Assembly: GCA_003225215.1 (NCBI GenBank)
Contig: QIBC01000006.1
Coordinates: 1 to 64,000 of the forward strand
Length of the DNA: 64,000 bases
Direction of reading: 5' to 3'
Source of the DNA: Acidobacteriota bacterium
GTDB lineage: Bacteria; Acidobacteriota; Terriglobia; Terriglobales; Acidobacteriaceae
A program made the position numbers and the translations under genes. This document shows positions 17,608 through 25,968 of this stretch, piece after piece (within the stretch, counting starts at the first letter, position 1; the number at the start of each line of letters is the position of its first letter). Below the pieces are notes generated by a model, which saw only the letters and a list, made by a program, of their open reading frames with translations, ran no database searches and was not told the DNA's origin.

Positions 17608-18144
17608 ATGCCTACCGGGACCTTACGAAGATATGTTTTGCTGATCGCCGGCGTCGTGCTAGCCCTCGACCGGCTCAGCAAATGGATCATTGCCAAAACC
17701 ATCCCGCTGCACGACAGCATCACTGTCATTCCCGGGTTGTTCAAGCTCACGCACGTCACGAACGGAGGCGCGGCGTTTGGCTTGTTCTCTGACTCTCCCT
17801 CTGAACTGCGAATTGTATTTCTCATCTTCTTTTCGCTGCTGGCGCTGGTCGTAGTTTCGGCGCTTTTGTGGCGACACACGCAAGGGCTCAACAGCACGGC
17901 TTTTGCGCTGTCTCTTATCCTGGGCGGCGCTCTCGGAAATTTGTGGGATCGAGTGCTCTCCGGGCACGTCGTCGATTTCCTCGAGTTCTTTATCGGCCAG
18001 TACGTCTGGCCCGACTTCAACATCGCCGATAGTGCAATCGTTATTGGGGCGGCCATCCTGATGGTCGAGATTCTCTTCGCGCCCAAGCACCACAAGGCCT
18101 ACGAGGAAGGCGTGATAGCCCAGCCAAGCTCCGAAGCGGAGTAG
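17608..18144 (+). CDS. lspA: Lipoprotein signal peptidase (signal peptidase II)
   Basis: LDRLSKWIIAKTIPL, LTHVTNGGAAFGLF, GGALGNLWDRVLSGHVVDFLEFFI, FNIADSAIVIGA. Confidence 0.95.
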   Translation: MPTGTLRRYVLLIAGVVLALDRLSKWIIAKTIPLHDSITVIPGLFKLTHVTNGGAAFGLFSDSPSELRIVFLIFFSLLALVVVSALLWRHTQGLNSTAFALSLILGGALGNLWDRVLSGHVVDFLEFFIGQYVWPDFNIADSAIVIGAAILMVEILFAPKHHKAYEEGVIAQPSSEAE

Positions 18145-18175
18145 TGCGCCTTTCATCGGAAATCCATTGTCAATT

Positions 18176-18342
18176 GTCATCCTGAGCCCCTCTTTTCGAT
18201 GAAGGATCTCCCGGAATGAGTGGGACTCAGTGGCTTACATCCTGGCTCTTTCGCGGCGATCTTCGCCAAAGAACCGCGATACCGCATACGTATCCCAATC
18301 ATCGCGGGAGATCCTTCGCCCAAAAAAAGGGCTCAGGATGAC
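18176..18342. repeat. Long inverted repeat between lspA and the FUSC gene
   Basis: Arms GTCATCCTGAGCCCCTCTTTTCGATGAAGGATCTCCCG (18176-18213) and CGGGAGATCCTTCGCCCAAAAAAAGGGCTCAGGATGAC (18305-18342). Confidence 0.88.
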
Positions 18343-18436
18343 AGGCCTTGAGATTCCAACAATTTTCCTTCCCAGCTTTTGAAAGTCGCTCCCGAACCTG
18401 CATGTTGATAGCATCGCAACCAGGACTCGCCTGACG

Positions 18437-20584
18437 ATGTGGCGATCATTCGCGCGGCTGCTTACTCAATTCGATCGCAACAAGCTGGAACCGGCGATTG
18501 CGGTGCGCAACGCCATCGGGGTGTTTGTCCCGCTGGCTGTCGGGGTGGCAGTCGGCATGCCTCTGGGCGGAGTGGCGGTTGCAACCGGCGCTCTCCAGGT
18601 CGCCTACTCCGACGGTCACGATCCCTATTCGCAGCGTGGCTTGCGCATGCTGCTGGCGACCCTGCTATGCGCTCTTGCCGTGGTAGTCGGAGGACTCACT
18701 GGGCGCATTCCCGGCTTGGCGATCCTGGCTGTAGTGCTTTGGGGATTTGCCGCTGGATTCGCAGTCGTTCTCGGAGCAGATGCTGAGAGTCTCGGCGTTA
18801 TCAGCCTGGTGACGCTCATCATCTACGCGGCGCAGGCGCTTACGGTCCAACGGGCACTTAACTCCGGCTTGTTGGCTCTTCTCGGCGGGCTGCTGCAAAC
18901 TGCCTTCTCAATCGCACTCTGGCCGTTGGCTCGACACGAACCAGAGCGCCGTGCTCTGGCTGAGCTTTATTCCGAACTCTCGCAGTCTGCCCTTGCAGCC
19001 TTGAAGTCCCAGGAAGCTCCGCCTTCTACTGCTGAAGTCACGCGAGCGCAAGAGGCGCTCCGCCGACTCGGACGCGATCATGGGAACGAATCACAACGCC
19101 TATGGGCCTTGCTAAACCAAGCCGAGCGCATTCGCCTCAGTCTGCTCACTCTCGGACGCTTGCGTAATCGTCTCGCACGCCAGAGCGAAGACTCTCTCGA
19201 TCTTGAGATCATCGGCCACTTCCTGCAGCACTGTGCAAATCTCCTCGACATAATCGCGAGCACGCTGGTGACACACAAGGCGCTATCGTCCGGTGTGCCG
19301 ACGCTCCGCGAACTGCAGCAACTAAGCGAAGAATATCGATCGCTGGAGAAAGACTCGGCTTCCACTTTTCCCGGCGCTGTCCGGCTCACCATGCGCCGCC
19401 AACTCGATGCTATTGCTGGACAACTGCGAGCAGCATTCTCGATCGCGGCCAATCGCCAACTCAGCGACGCCCAAACCGCCCCTGCGGAGACTGTGCCCGA
19501 TTGGCTCACGCGCGCACGAGAGAGCCTGGCGAAGCTGCAAGCGAATCTGAGCCTTCAATCTCCTGCGTTTCGCCATGCGGTACGGTTGACCGCTACCCTC
19601 GCTGTAGGCGAGATTATGGCTCATCTAATCAATGGGCGCCGGTCGTACTGGCTGCCCATGACGATCGCTCTGGTCTTGAAGCCGGAGTTTACGGTCACGT
19701 TTAGCCGTGGTCTCCTGCGAATCGCAGGCACGCTCGCCGGCCTCGTCCTCGCTACGGCGCTCTTCAAATTTCTTCATCCCGTGATGGGAATCGAAGTCAT
19801 TTTAATCGGAATCTTTGTGTTTCTGGTGCGATGGATTGGTCCGGCAAACTACGGAATATTTGCCATCAACGTGAGCGCTCTCGTGGTCTTGCTGGTCGCC
19901 TTCACAGGAGTTTCGCCCACAGAGGCAATTCTTACTCGCGGCATTATGACGACGCTTGGCGGCATCACAGCGCTGGCGGCCTACGCAGTCTGGCCTACCT
20001 GGGAGGCTAATCGGAGCTCGGAAGTTCTGACGAGAATGTTGGATGCCTATCGCGAATACTTTCGCCTGGTAACGGCACGACGGGCGGTCTCTGATCCGCT
20101 CCTGCAGCGTCAGTTAGACAAAGCAAGAATCGAGTCTAGACGCGCGCGCAGCCAGCTTGAGGGTTCGATAGACCGCCTGCGCATGGAACCTGTCGCGAAT
20201 GAAAAGGACATTCGTGTACTGAATGCGGTGCTGGCCAGCTCTCATCGTTTTATCAATGCAGCCATGGCACTCGAAGGCGCTCATGAAAAGGCGTTCTGGC
20301 CACAAATCGATGCGGCTGACAAGTTTTCTCGAGACGTAGACAAGACTCTGGGGCTACTGAGCGCTGCCTTGCGCGGAGAGCAGGTTTCACCGCGGCAATT
20401 CGCCGATCTCAGAGAAGATCATCACGCCCTCGTGTCTTCGATTGGTACCGAGCATCATGCGTTACTCGCGGATGAAAGCGACCGCGTCACCAACAGCCTC
20501 AACACGCTGCGTGAGCAGATCATGGCCTGGCGCGGACGAGATGTCAGCACTCGGGTTCCGGTGCCCGAGCCGCAGCGGGTATGA
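18437..20584 (+). CDS. FUSC family / aromatic acid exporter-like membrane protein
   Basis: Two multi-TM blocks around soluble helical regions; LTATLAVGEIMAHLINGRRSYWLPMTIALVLKPEFTVTFSRGLLRIAGTLAGLVLATALF. Confidence 0.88.
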   Translation: MWRSFARLLTQFDRNKLEPAIAVRNAIGVFVPLAVGVAVGMPLGGVAVATGALQVAYSDGHDPYSQRGLRMLLATLLCALAVVVGGLTGRIPGLAILAVVLWGFAAGFAVVLGADAESLGVISLVTLIIYAAQALTVQRALNSGLLALLGGLLQTAFSIALWPLARHEPERRALAELYSELSQSALAALKSQEAPPSTAEVTRAQEALRRLGRDHGNESQRLWALLNQAERIRLSLLTLGRLRNRLARQSEDSLDLEIIGHFLQHCANLLDIIASTLVTHKALSSGVPTLRELQQLSEEYRSLEKDSASTFPGAVRLTMRRQLDAIAGQLRAAFSIAANRQLSDAQTAPAETVPDWLTRARESLAKLQANLSLQSPAFRHAVRLTATLAVGEIMAHLINGRRSYWLPMTIALVLKPEFTVTFSRGLLRIAGTLAGLVLATALFKFLHPVMGIEVILIGIFVFLVRWIGPANYGIFAINVSALVVLLVAFTGVSPTEAILTRGIMTTLGGITALAAYAVWPTWEANRSSEVLTRMLDAYREYFRLVTARRAVSDPLLQRQLDKARIESRRARSQLEGSIDRLRMEPVANEKDIRVLNAVLASSHRFINAAMALEGAHEKAFWPQIDAADKFSRDVDKTLGLLSAALRGEQVSPRQFADLREDHHALVSSIGTEHHALLADESDRVTNSLNTLREQIMAWRGRDVSTRVPVPEPQRV

Positions 20585-20586
20585 AC

Positions 20587-20835
20587 TTACTCCGCGTCTT
20601 TTGTTTTGAGCCGCGACTTGTTCTCTTCGATGAAGACGCGGAGTTCATCTACGGCGCCTAAAAGTCGCATCCACTGTTCGTAGTACAAAGTCACAGGAAA
20701 GCGGCCCAGACCGTACACGCTCACTCCGCCTTTCTCACTCACGCGAAATTCCAGGTTCCTGGATTTGCGTGAGGAGAGCTTCGATTCGAGTTCCGCGATC
20801 CGCGCCTTCAGTTGCTCAGGAGTTGGTTCAGACAT
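20587..20835 (-). CDS. Small conserved-type hypothetical protein
   Basis: Complete 82-aa ORF MSEPTPEQLKARIAELESKLSSRKSRNLEFRVSEKGGVSVYGLGRFPVTLYYEQWMRLL; good codon structure. Confidence 0.7.
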   Translation of the reverse strand: MSEPTPEQLKARIAELESKLSSRKSRNLEFRVSEKGGVSVYGLGRFPVTLYYEQWMRLLGAVDELRVFIEENKSRLKTKDAE

Positions 20836-20880
20836 GGCGACATTGTATCGGGCAAAAGCTACGCTTGGGCAATCTGAGAA

Positions 20881-21102
20881 TTAGCGGCCGGAGCGGGAAT
20901 TCGGAGCGTCGCAGATGTGATCGTAAGGTCCGCGCACCGCCTCAGCGGTGAATCCGGAACGAAGGGCCTTGTCACAGCGCGAGCAGACGGCCACAAGCCG
21001 GCGATCGTTGCTCGCAGCAGGCCAGATCACCACCTCTGCGGGCGACGACAATCCAGAGTCGAAACCGACGATAGTGCGGACGAGTCTTTGGAACAATGCC
21101 AC
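20881..21102 (-). CDS. Possible small protein with CxxC pair
   Basis: 73-aa ORF with CSRCDKALRSGFTAEAVRGPYDHIC; no competing better ORF. Confidence 0.35.
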   Translation of the reverse strand: MALFQRLVRTIVGFDSGLSSPAEVVIWPAASNDRRLVAVCSRCDKALRSGFTAEAVRGPYDHICDAPNSRSGR

Positions 21103-21277
21103 TGCTTATATCATCCGCTTTGAATGCGATTTCGCGGCATCCAAACCCGCGGCGCGCGTTACCGCGGAGCCATTCGCGTTACCAGCGGAGCGCCAGCAAG
21201 ATTACTTCAGGGCTTGCGGACCTGAAACCACGGAATGTATGGAATCTCCAAAGTTCAACCACACCTCACGCTGCATG

Positions 21278-21305
21278 GTAGAGACGCAGCATGCTGCGTC
21301 TCTAC
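21278..21305. repeat. Palindrome family copy 3: perfect 28-bp palindrome GTAGAGACGCAGCATGCTGCGTCTCTAC
   Basis: Identical to its reverse complement. Confidence 0.95.
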
Positions 21306-21348
21306 GAGGCTGTATGCGACGGACCGGTGTGTTTGAGTTGGTTGAGGT

Positions 21349-22071
21349 TTAGCGCAACTGCGCCAATGAAGTCTTCAGCTCATCGGGATGAAATCCGAAA
21401 GGGCCTGGACGGCTCTTATAAACTACGCGCCCGGCTTTATCGAGCAAGTAAATGCGATCGGGCCAGCCACTGTAAGTCTGCTCGGTACTGTTGTCGAAGC
21501 CGTCGATAAGGGCAGGAAATTTGATGCCAAGCTTGCGTACGCACATGCCCGCAACTTGTTCGCGCTCTCCCAGGTTCTTTGGACTGGCAAAAACGACTTT
21601 ATCGCGAACGTTACTTTGCATCTGCCAAACATCGCTGGGATGCGCTTCCAGAATGTACACGGCGTAGAACTGCACGCGCTGACCATATTCGTCGTAAAGC
21701 TTATTGAGCGCGGGAACCTCCCGGCGAAATGGCGGTCACGTGTAACTGCCGAAGACCAGCACTACGGGCTTGTCGTTACGAACCGATGCCAGGCTGACGT
21801 GCGCGTTCTTATCCAAGGTGGCAAGCGTGAAGTCGGGCGCGGTGTCTCCGACGTTTAGGTGTCCGGCACGCGCATGCGTCCACATAGTTTCAAAAGGCGC
21901 GATCAGGAAAATCGCCGTGGGCATCTTAGTCATGAACCGCCCAAATTCTTCCGGAGATCGATGCATTGCGCGATTTACAGAAAACAGTAACGCGGCGTAT
22001 CCGCAGACGAGGACAAGCAGCAGTGCGCCGACAAGGCGCCTCAGCATCTTTCGTTTGGCGAGATGATCCAT
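21349..22071 (-). CDS. Iodothyronine-deiodinase-like thioredoxin-fold selenoprotein, UGA(Sec) at 21736-21738
   Basis: Reading through the in-frame TGA gives ..GDTAPDFTLATLDKNAHVSLASVRNDKPVVLVFGSYT-U-PPFRREVPALNKLYDEYGQRVQFYAVYILEAHPSDVWQM..PALIDGFDNSTEQTYSGWPDRIYLLDKAGRVVYKSRPGPFGFHPDELKTSLAQLR*, matching deiodinase motifs (FGSxTUPPF, VYIxEAHxSDxW, PERxY..G.xxYKxxxGPxxxxPxEL). Confidence 0.88.
21709..21738 (-). promoter_or_regulatory. UGA codon plus putative bacterial SECIS hairpin
   Basis: Coding strand TGA-CCGCCATTT-CGCCGGGA-GGT-TCCCGCG: 7-bp stem with one bulged C, GGT apical loop 17 nt after UGA. Confidence 0.6.
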
Positions 22072-22179
22072 CTGGATGGTTGGTAAGTCTAACGAGTTAT
22101 CAACAAGTAATCGCTAATATTTTCGCGTTAGTTAGCCCCCGAACGCGCCCAAATCATGCACATGCAGCTCGGCATTAGG

Positions 22180-22378
22180 GAAGGGCGGCATCGGCTTTAG
22201 CCGTGCCGGCATAAAGGACCCAACACCTCCGGCTTTAGCCACTGAGGTTTCCCTTGCGGGATCGCGAGGATAATTTGAAGTAATTTCCTGCAGATAGAGA
22301 ACTTACCTCAGCGGCTGAAAGCCGCACGAAAATTAGAAGGGGCTATTCTACCGGCACGGCTAAAAGCCGGTGCCCTTC
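22180..22378. repeat. Long nested inverted repeat upstream of the selenoprotein gene
   Basis: Left GAAGGGCGGCATCGGCTTTAGCCGTGCCGG, right CCGGCACGGCTAAAAGCCGGTGCCCTTC; inner CCGGCTTTAGCCACTGAGG vs CCTCAGCGGCTGAAAGCCG. Confidence 0.85.
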
Positions 22379-22409
22379 GCTAGTGCCTGAGCCTTGGACA
22401 GATTTTTGC

Positions 22410-22763
22410 CTACACCGACGTAGCGGCCAGCCGATCGCAGGAATCAGTCAGCACCTTTTGCTCGGCAAGCGTCAGGCTTAGAAACTCCACCCCGCAGCGG
22501 AAGCCGGAGCAGTCTCGAACCACTGCAGTTACCCCCAGCCTCTTGGTTGAGTCGGGAAGAATGAATTCGATCTGCACCATTTGGCCGACTTGCAGTTCAG
22601 CCGGAATGTAGATTGCCATGCCCGCCTCAGAGAGATCATGGCTGCGCCCCTGCAGAACGCATCGTCGCTGCTGCACCATCGTGAACAGTTTGATGGGAAA
22701 ATTGACGCGGAAGCGCCGCGAGCGGCGCACACCCGTGCCGGTACTGGTTAGGGGGGATGACAT
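22410..22763 (-). CDS. PilZ domain protein
   Basis: RRSRRFRVNFPIKL..GRSHDLSEAGMAIYIPAELQVGQMVQIEFILP..VVRDCSGFRCGVEFLSL. Confidence 0.85.
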   Translation of the reverse strand: MSSPLTSTGTGVRRSRRFRVNFPIKLFTMVQQRRCVLQGRSHDLSEAGMAIYIPAELQVGQMVQIEFILPDSTKRLGVTAVVRDCSGFRCGVEFLSLTLAEQKVLTDSCDRLAATSV

Positions 22764-23095
22764 CCTTCTGAAGCTTAGGATGGCGTTTAAGCGCTTTCAA
22801 ATCACGCTGGTAACACCCGTTGAAACTTTGGTGCAGGCTGACTGCCCGCCAAGCAGCGTCTTCACTTCCGCGATTGGGGTATCGGGATCAGCAAACGCGT
22901 TTACTCTCGTTGAATCCATCGCTGTTACGAGCCTGCGATCGGCGAGATCCATCAAGTGGCGCGCCAAGATTATCGCGTATACCCGCGTTCCTCGCGATAA
23001 CGCTGATCCCGCGGACTTTGTAAAATTGGGACGAGTGGAAGTGCGAAGAACCGGAGTCATAGCCAGCTCAGACGCCGCATGCTGAGAGCGAAGCC

Positions 23096-23548
23096 TCAGC
23101 AATTATCTCCGGAATGGAATTCCACGGCACGGTGAATGGCCCAGCGATGACTTCCATGCGAGAGCGCTTCGCTCGCCGCGTCAGCGACCATCCAGACGAG
23201 TTCGTGATCGAGTTCAGTCGGGGTGCCATGGCCGACGATCTCTGCGGCGATGAAAAAGCTGTCTTTCTCGAAGTACTCGCCTTCCTCGCTGGAATAACAG
23301 ATTTCCATTGCTCTTCCGATCCGGGCACCAGACTTGAGAACGAATCCACATTCCTCCCGGCTCTCGCGCGCGATGGTCTGCTCCGGAGTCTCTCCCGATT
23401 CCATACCGCCGCCCGGGAGGTAGCACGCGACTGGCGTGCGGACCACGGCGAACTGTCCAACGTCATTGCGCACCAAGGCATAGGCGCTAGGTCTGCGTCG
23501 ATAGACCGCGCCCGCCACACGATTTCCGAAAATGGGAAATTCAGTCAA
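23096..23548 (-). CDS. NUDIX hydrolase
   Basis: GGGMESGETPEQTIARESREECGF (Nudix box). Confidence 0.92.
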   Translation of the reverse strand: MTEFPIFGNRVAGAVYRRRPSAYALVRNDVGQFAVVRTPVACYLPGGGMESGETPEQTIARESREECGFVLKSGARIGRAMEICYSSEEGEYFEKDSFFIAAEIVGHGTPTELDHELVWMVADAASEALSHGSHRWAIHRAVEFHSGDNC

Positions 23549-23556
23549 GAAGAAAG

Positions 23557-23715
23557 ACGTTTCAGGATGTGGGGTTTCAGCGTCAGGCGTTTCGGGGTGA
23601 AGCGTTTCAGGAAAACCGTTTCAAATGAGCCGCGGTGGCTATGTTCTAGACTTGCCCGGAAGGGCTTTGTGTTGAAATGTTTTTTTTGAAACGCCTCTCC
23701 TGAAACGCTTTTTCC
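23557..23715. repeat. Cluster of GTTTCAGG/CCTGAAAC repeats in both orientations
   Basis: Multiple GTTTCAGG-like units on + (23568-23630) and TGAAACGC.. units at 23690-23712. Confidence 0.65.
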
Positions 23716-23721
23716 CAGCTG

Positions 23722-24456
23722 CTATTTCTTTAATTCCACCGGCTTGAGCAGCTTGAAGCTGAGGGCGTACTCGGCCGGAATCACGATCTCCTTGTTGCCT
23801 GTGAACGCCGTGCCGGCGGTGCCTGCGCCCGCTCCTGCCAAGGCTCCAATGGCAGCTCCTTTGCCGCCTCCAGCAAGTCCGCCAATGATTGCTCCGAGGC
23901 CTGCGCCACCACCGATCAGAGTCGCTGAGCGCTTGCCCTTGCCCTTTTCGCTGCGCGCGACGGAGGCGGTCTCTACCGGAACAGTCTGCCCGTTGATGGC
24001 GATAGACGTAAGCTTCAGAGCGAGCATTGCTCCCCCCTTGAAGCGTCCAAGGGGATGTGCCGCTACAACAGTTCCGCTCGCGCTAGCGCCGTCGGGAATG
24101 GCAACCGCGCCGCCGATATCGACTGGACGAGCGACGGTGGCGGTAAACGCCTCGCCTGCCTGGCTAGTCTTCGAGCTCAGTGACTGCGCCGTGCGCACGG
24201 TGATGACCGTTCCTGCAGGAATTACAACCGGCCCAGCTTCGGCCGAAGCTCTCGTTTTGAGAGACGGAGAAGGAGCCGCTGCGGTCTGGGACGCGCCAGA
24301 TGTTTCTCCACCGGCGCCGGGGGTTGATGTTGCGGCCGGCTGGCCTGCGGGGGCGGGTTCGTTGCTGGCGTTTTGCTTGTTTCCACAGCCTGAGGACAAC
24401 ACGCAGAGGCTGGCAATCAGGGGTAGAGCGAACTTTCGTAAGTTTTTGGGGGTCAC
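23722..24456 (-). CDS. Lipoprotein with glycine-zipper C-terminal region
   Basis: GTG start preceded by AGGAGAG; VTPKNLRKFALPLIASLCVLSSGC lipobox; GGGAGLGAIIGGLAGGGKGAAIGALAGAGAGTAG. Confidence 0.75.
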   Translation of the reverse strand: MTPKNLRKFALPLIASLCVLSSGCGNKQNASNEPAPAGQPAATSTPGAGGETSGASQTAAAPSPSLKTRASAEAGPVVIPAGTVITVRTAQSLSSKTSQAGEAFTATVARPVDIGGAVAIPDGASASGTVVAAHPLGRFKGGAMLALKLTSIAINGQTVPVETASVARSEKGKGKRSATLIGGGAGLGAIIGGLAGGGKGAAIGALAGAGAGTAGTAFTGNKEIVIPAEYALSFKLLKPVELKK

Positions 24457-24646
24457 GCGATTCTCTCCTGGTTCAAGGCTGACAATTATCGCGCTCAGAG
24501 GTGCTGGCGCATAAACGTGGTAAGTAATTGTAATCGTGATCGCCCCAATTTGTTCAGTGCGCGCTGAATTCCACCTGAACCGGCGAAGAGAGCACAAGCC
24601 ATCCGGCAAACCGGATGGCCACGTCAAAAAGCGCGGGAGATAGATG

Positions 24647-25216
24647 CTATCCGGCTACTTCCTCGAGCTGCTTGGCATCAACGTCGAAGTTGGAGTACAC
24701 ATGCTGAACATCGTCGTGATCTTCCAGCGCCTCGAGTAGACGGATCATCGTGTTGGCAGCGTGTCCTTCAAGCTTGATGTAGTTCTGCGGGATCATCGAG
24801 ACCTCGGCTACTGAGGTCTCCACCTTGGCGCCTTTCACGGCATTGAGTACGCTTTCGAATGCCCCAGGATCGGTAACGATCTCCCAATCGTTGCCGTCAT
24901 CGCGTAGATCCTCGCCGCCGTTCTCCAGTACCAGCGACATCAAATCGTCCTCTTTGGCCGCGGACTTTGGCACTACGATGTAGCCCTTCTTATGGAACAT
25001 CCACGCCACCGAGCCACTTTCGCCCAAGTTACCGCCATTCTTGGTGAAAGTGTGCCGGATCTCGCTGACGGTGCGATTCCGGTTATCGGTCGTCACGTCT
25101 ACGAGCAGAGCTACACCGCCCGGTCCGTAGCCCTCGAACATGATCTCTTCGTAGGTGGCACCCGGAAGCTCCCCCGTACCGCGTTGAACTGCACGCTTGA
25201 TGTTGTCGGCGGGCAT
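24647..25216 (-). CDS. yebC: YebC/PmpR family regulator, N-terminal domain missing
   Basis: KAENMPADNIKRAVQRGTGELPGATYEEIMFEGYGPGGVALLVDVTTDNRNRTVSEIRHTFTKNGGNLGESGSVAWMF; usual N-terminal MSGHSKWxxIKHxK.. not found upstream. Confidence 0.85.
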   Translation of the reverse strand: MPADNIKRAVQRGTGELPGATYEEIMFEGYGPGGVALLVDVTTDNRNRTVSEIRHTFTKNGGNLGESGSVAWMFHKKGYIVVPKSAAKEDDLMSLVLENGGEDLRDDGNDWEIVTDPGAFESVLNAVKGAKVETSVAEVSMIPQNYIKLEGHAANTMIRLLEALEDHDDVQHVYSNFDVDAKQLEEVAG

Positions 25217-25320
25217 GTTTTCGGCCTTGGCTGCAGTGCGAAATTTGTATGTAGATGGACGCAGATAATCCGCATCCGCATGAGAACAAACGAGAAGTAT
25301 AGCACGCGAGCATAGCTATC

Positions 25321-25800
25321 TTAGGGCGGAGGAGGCTGCGGAAGCGGTCGGCGTTTGAACGCATAAATCACCGCCAGCAGCGGTGGCGCAAGCAGAACGC
25401 CCCAGAACGGGATCACGATCCCGAGCACAATCGGAGCCAGAATTGACGCCCAAATCGGAACCTTGTTGCTGCGCTTCATTAGATACGGCTGGAGCACCAG
25501 GCCGTCGACGACCGCGATGATCGCGTACAGCATGAAGACGTACAGCAGGTGCATCATCGCGTCCGACTGGCTGGCAAATAACGTCGAGAGAGCCGGCCCG
25601 ATCACTGCGATCACGGGGCCGAAATTCGGAATGAATTGGCAGGCACCCCCGATGATCGCCCACACAAAGGCAAGGGGAACCCGCAGGATGAGCAACCCAA
25701 TCAGCCACATTGCGCCCACAGCTGCCGCATCCTGCAACGTGGCGATGAACCAGTTCTTCAGCGCAGAACCAGTAGTGCGAAGATGGCTGCGAAGTTCCAT
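25321..25800 (-). CDS. AI-2E family transporter-like membrane protein (short form)
   Basis: VGAMWLIGLLILRVPLAFVWAIIGGACQFIPNFGPVIAVIGPALSTLF..DGLVLQPYLMKRSNKVPIW. Confidence 0.75.
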   Translation of the reverse strand: MELRSHLRTTGSALKNWFIATLQDAAAVGAMWLIGLLILRVPLAFVWAIIGGACQFIPNFGPVIAVIGPALSTLFASQSDAMMHLLYVFMLYAIIAVVDGLVLQPYLMKRSNKVPIWASILAPIVLGIVIPFWGVLLAPPLLAVIYAFKRRPLPQPPPP

Positions 25801-25809
25801 GTGAAAGGA

Positions 25810-25934
25810 GTTCTCAGTTTTCAGTTGTCAGTATTCAGTAAAACCAAGCGTGTAGGTACTGACTACTGAAAACTGACGACTGAGAACTAGCCCCCGTTGC
25901 ATTTACTGAAAACTGACAACTGACGACTGAATAC
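25810..25934. repeat. Inverted/direct repeats of the CTGAAAACTGACAACTGA family
   Basis: TTCTCAGTTTTCAGTTGTCAGTATTCAGTA at 25811; ACTGAAAACTGACGACTGAGAACT around 25865; ACTGAAAACTGACAACTGACGACTGAATAC around 25905. Confidence 0.85.
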
Positions 25935-25968
25935 TTGCTCTGCCTCAATGCTAGACTGAAATTACACC

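Noticed and set aside
22797-23102. 101-aa minus-strand ORF between the PilZ and Nudix genes (and its + strand counterpart 22618..23085)
   Set aside because: No recognisable motifs or RBS; cannot choose a strand.
23744-24514. 256-aa + strand ORF
   Set aside because: Antisense to the glycine-zipper lipoprotein; Pro/Ala-rich shadow translation of the Gly/Ala repeat.
25321-25800. AI-2E-like gene as a third truncated gene
   Set aside because: It lacks the N-terminal half of long AI-2E proteins, but short forms with an RSHLRTTGSALKNWF-like start seem to exist, so truncation cannot be claimed.
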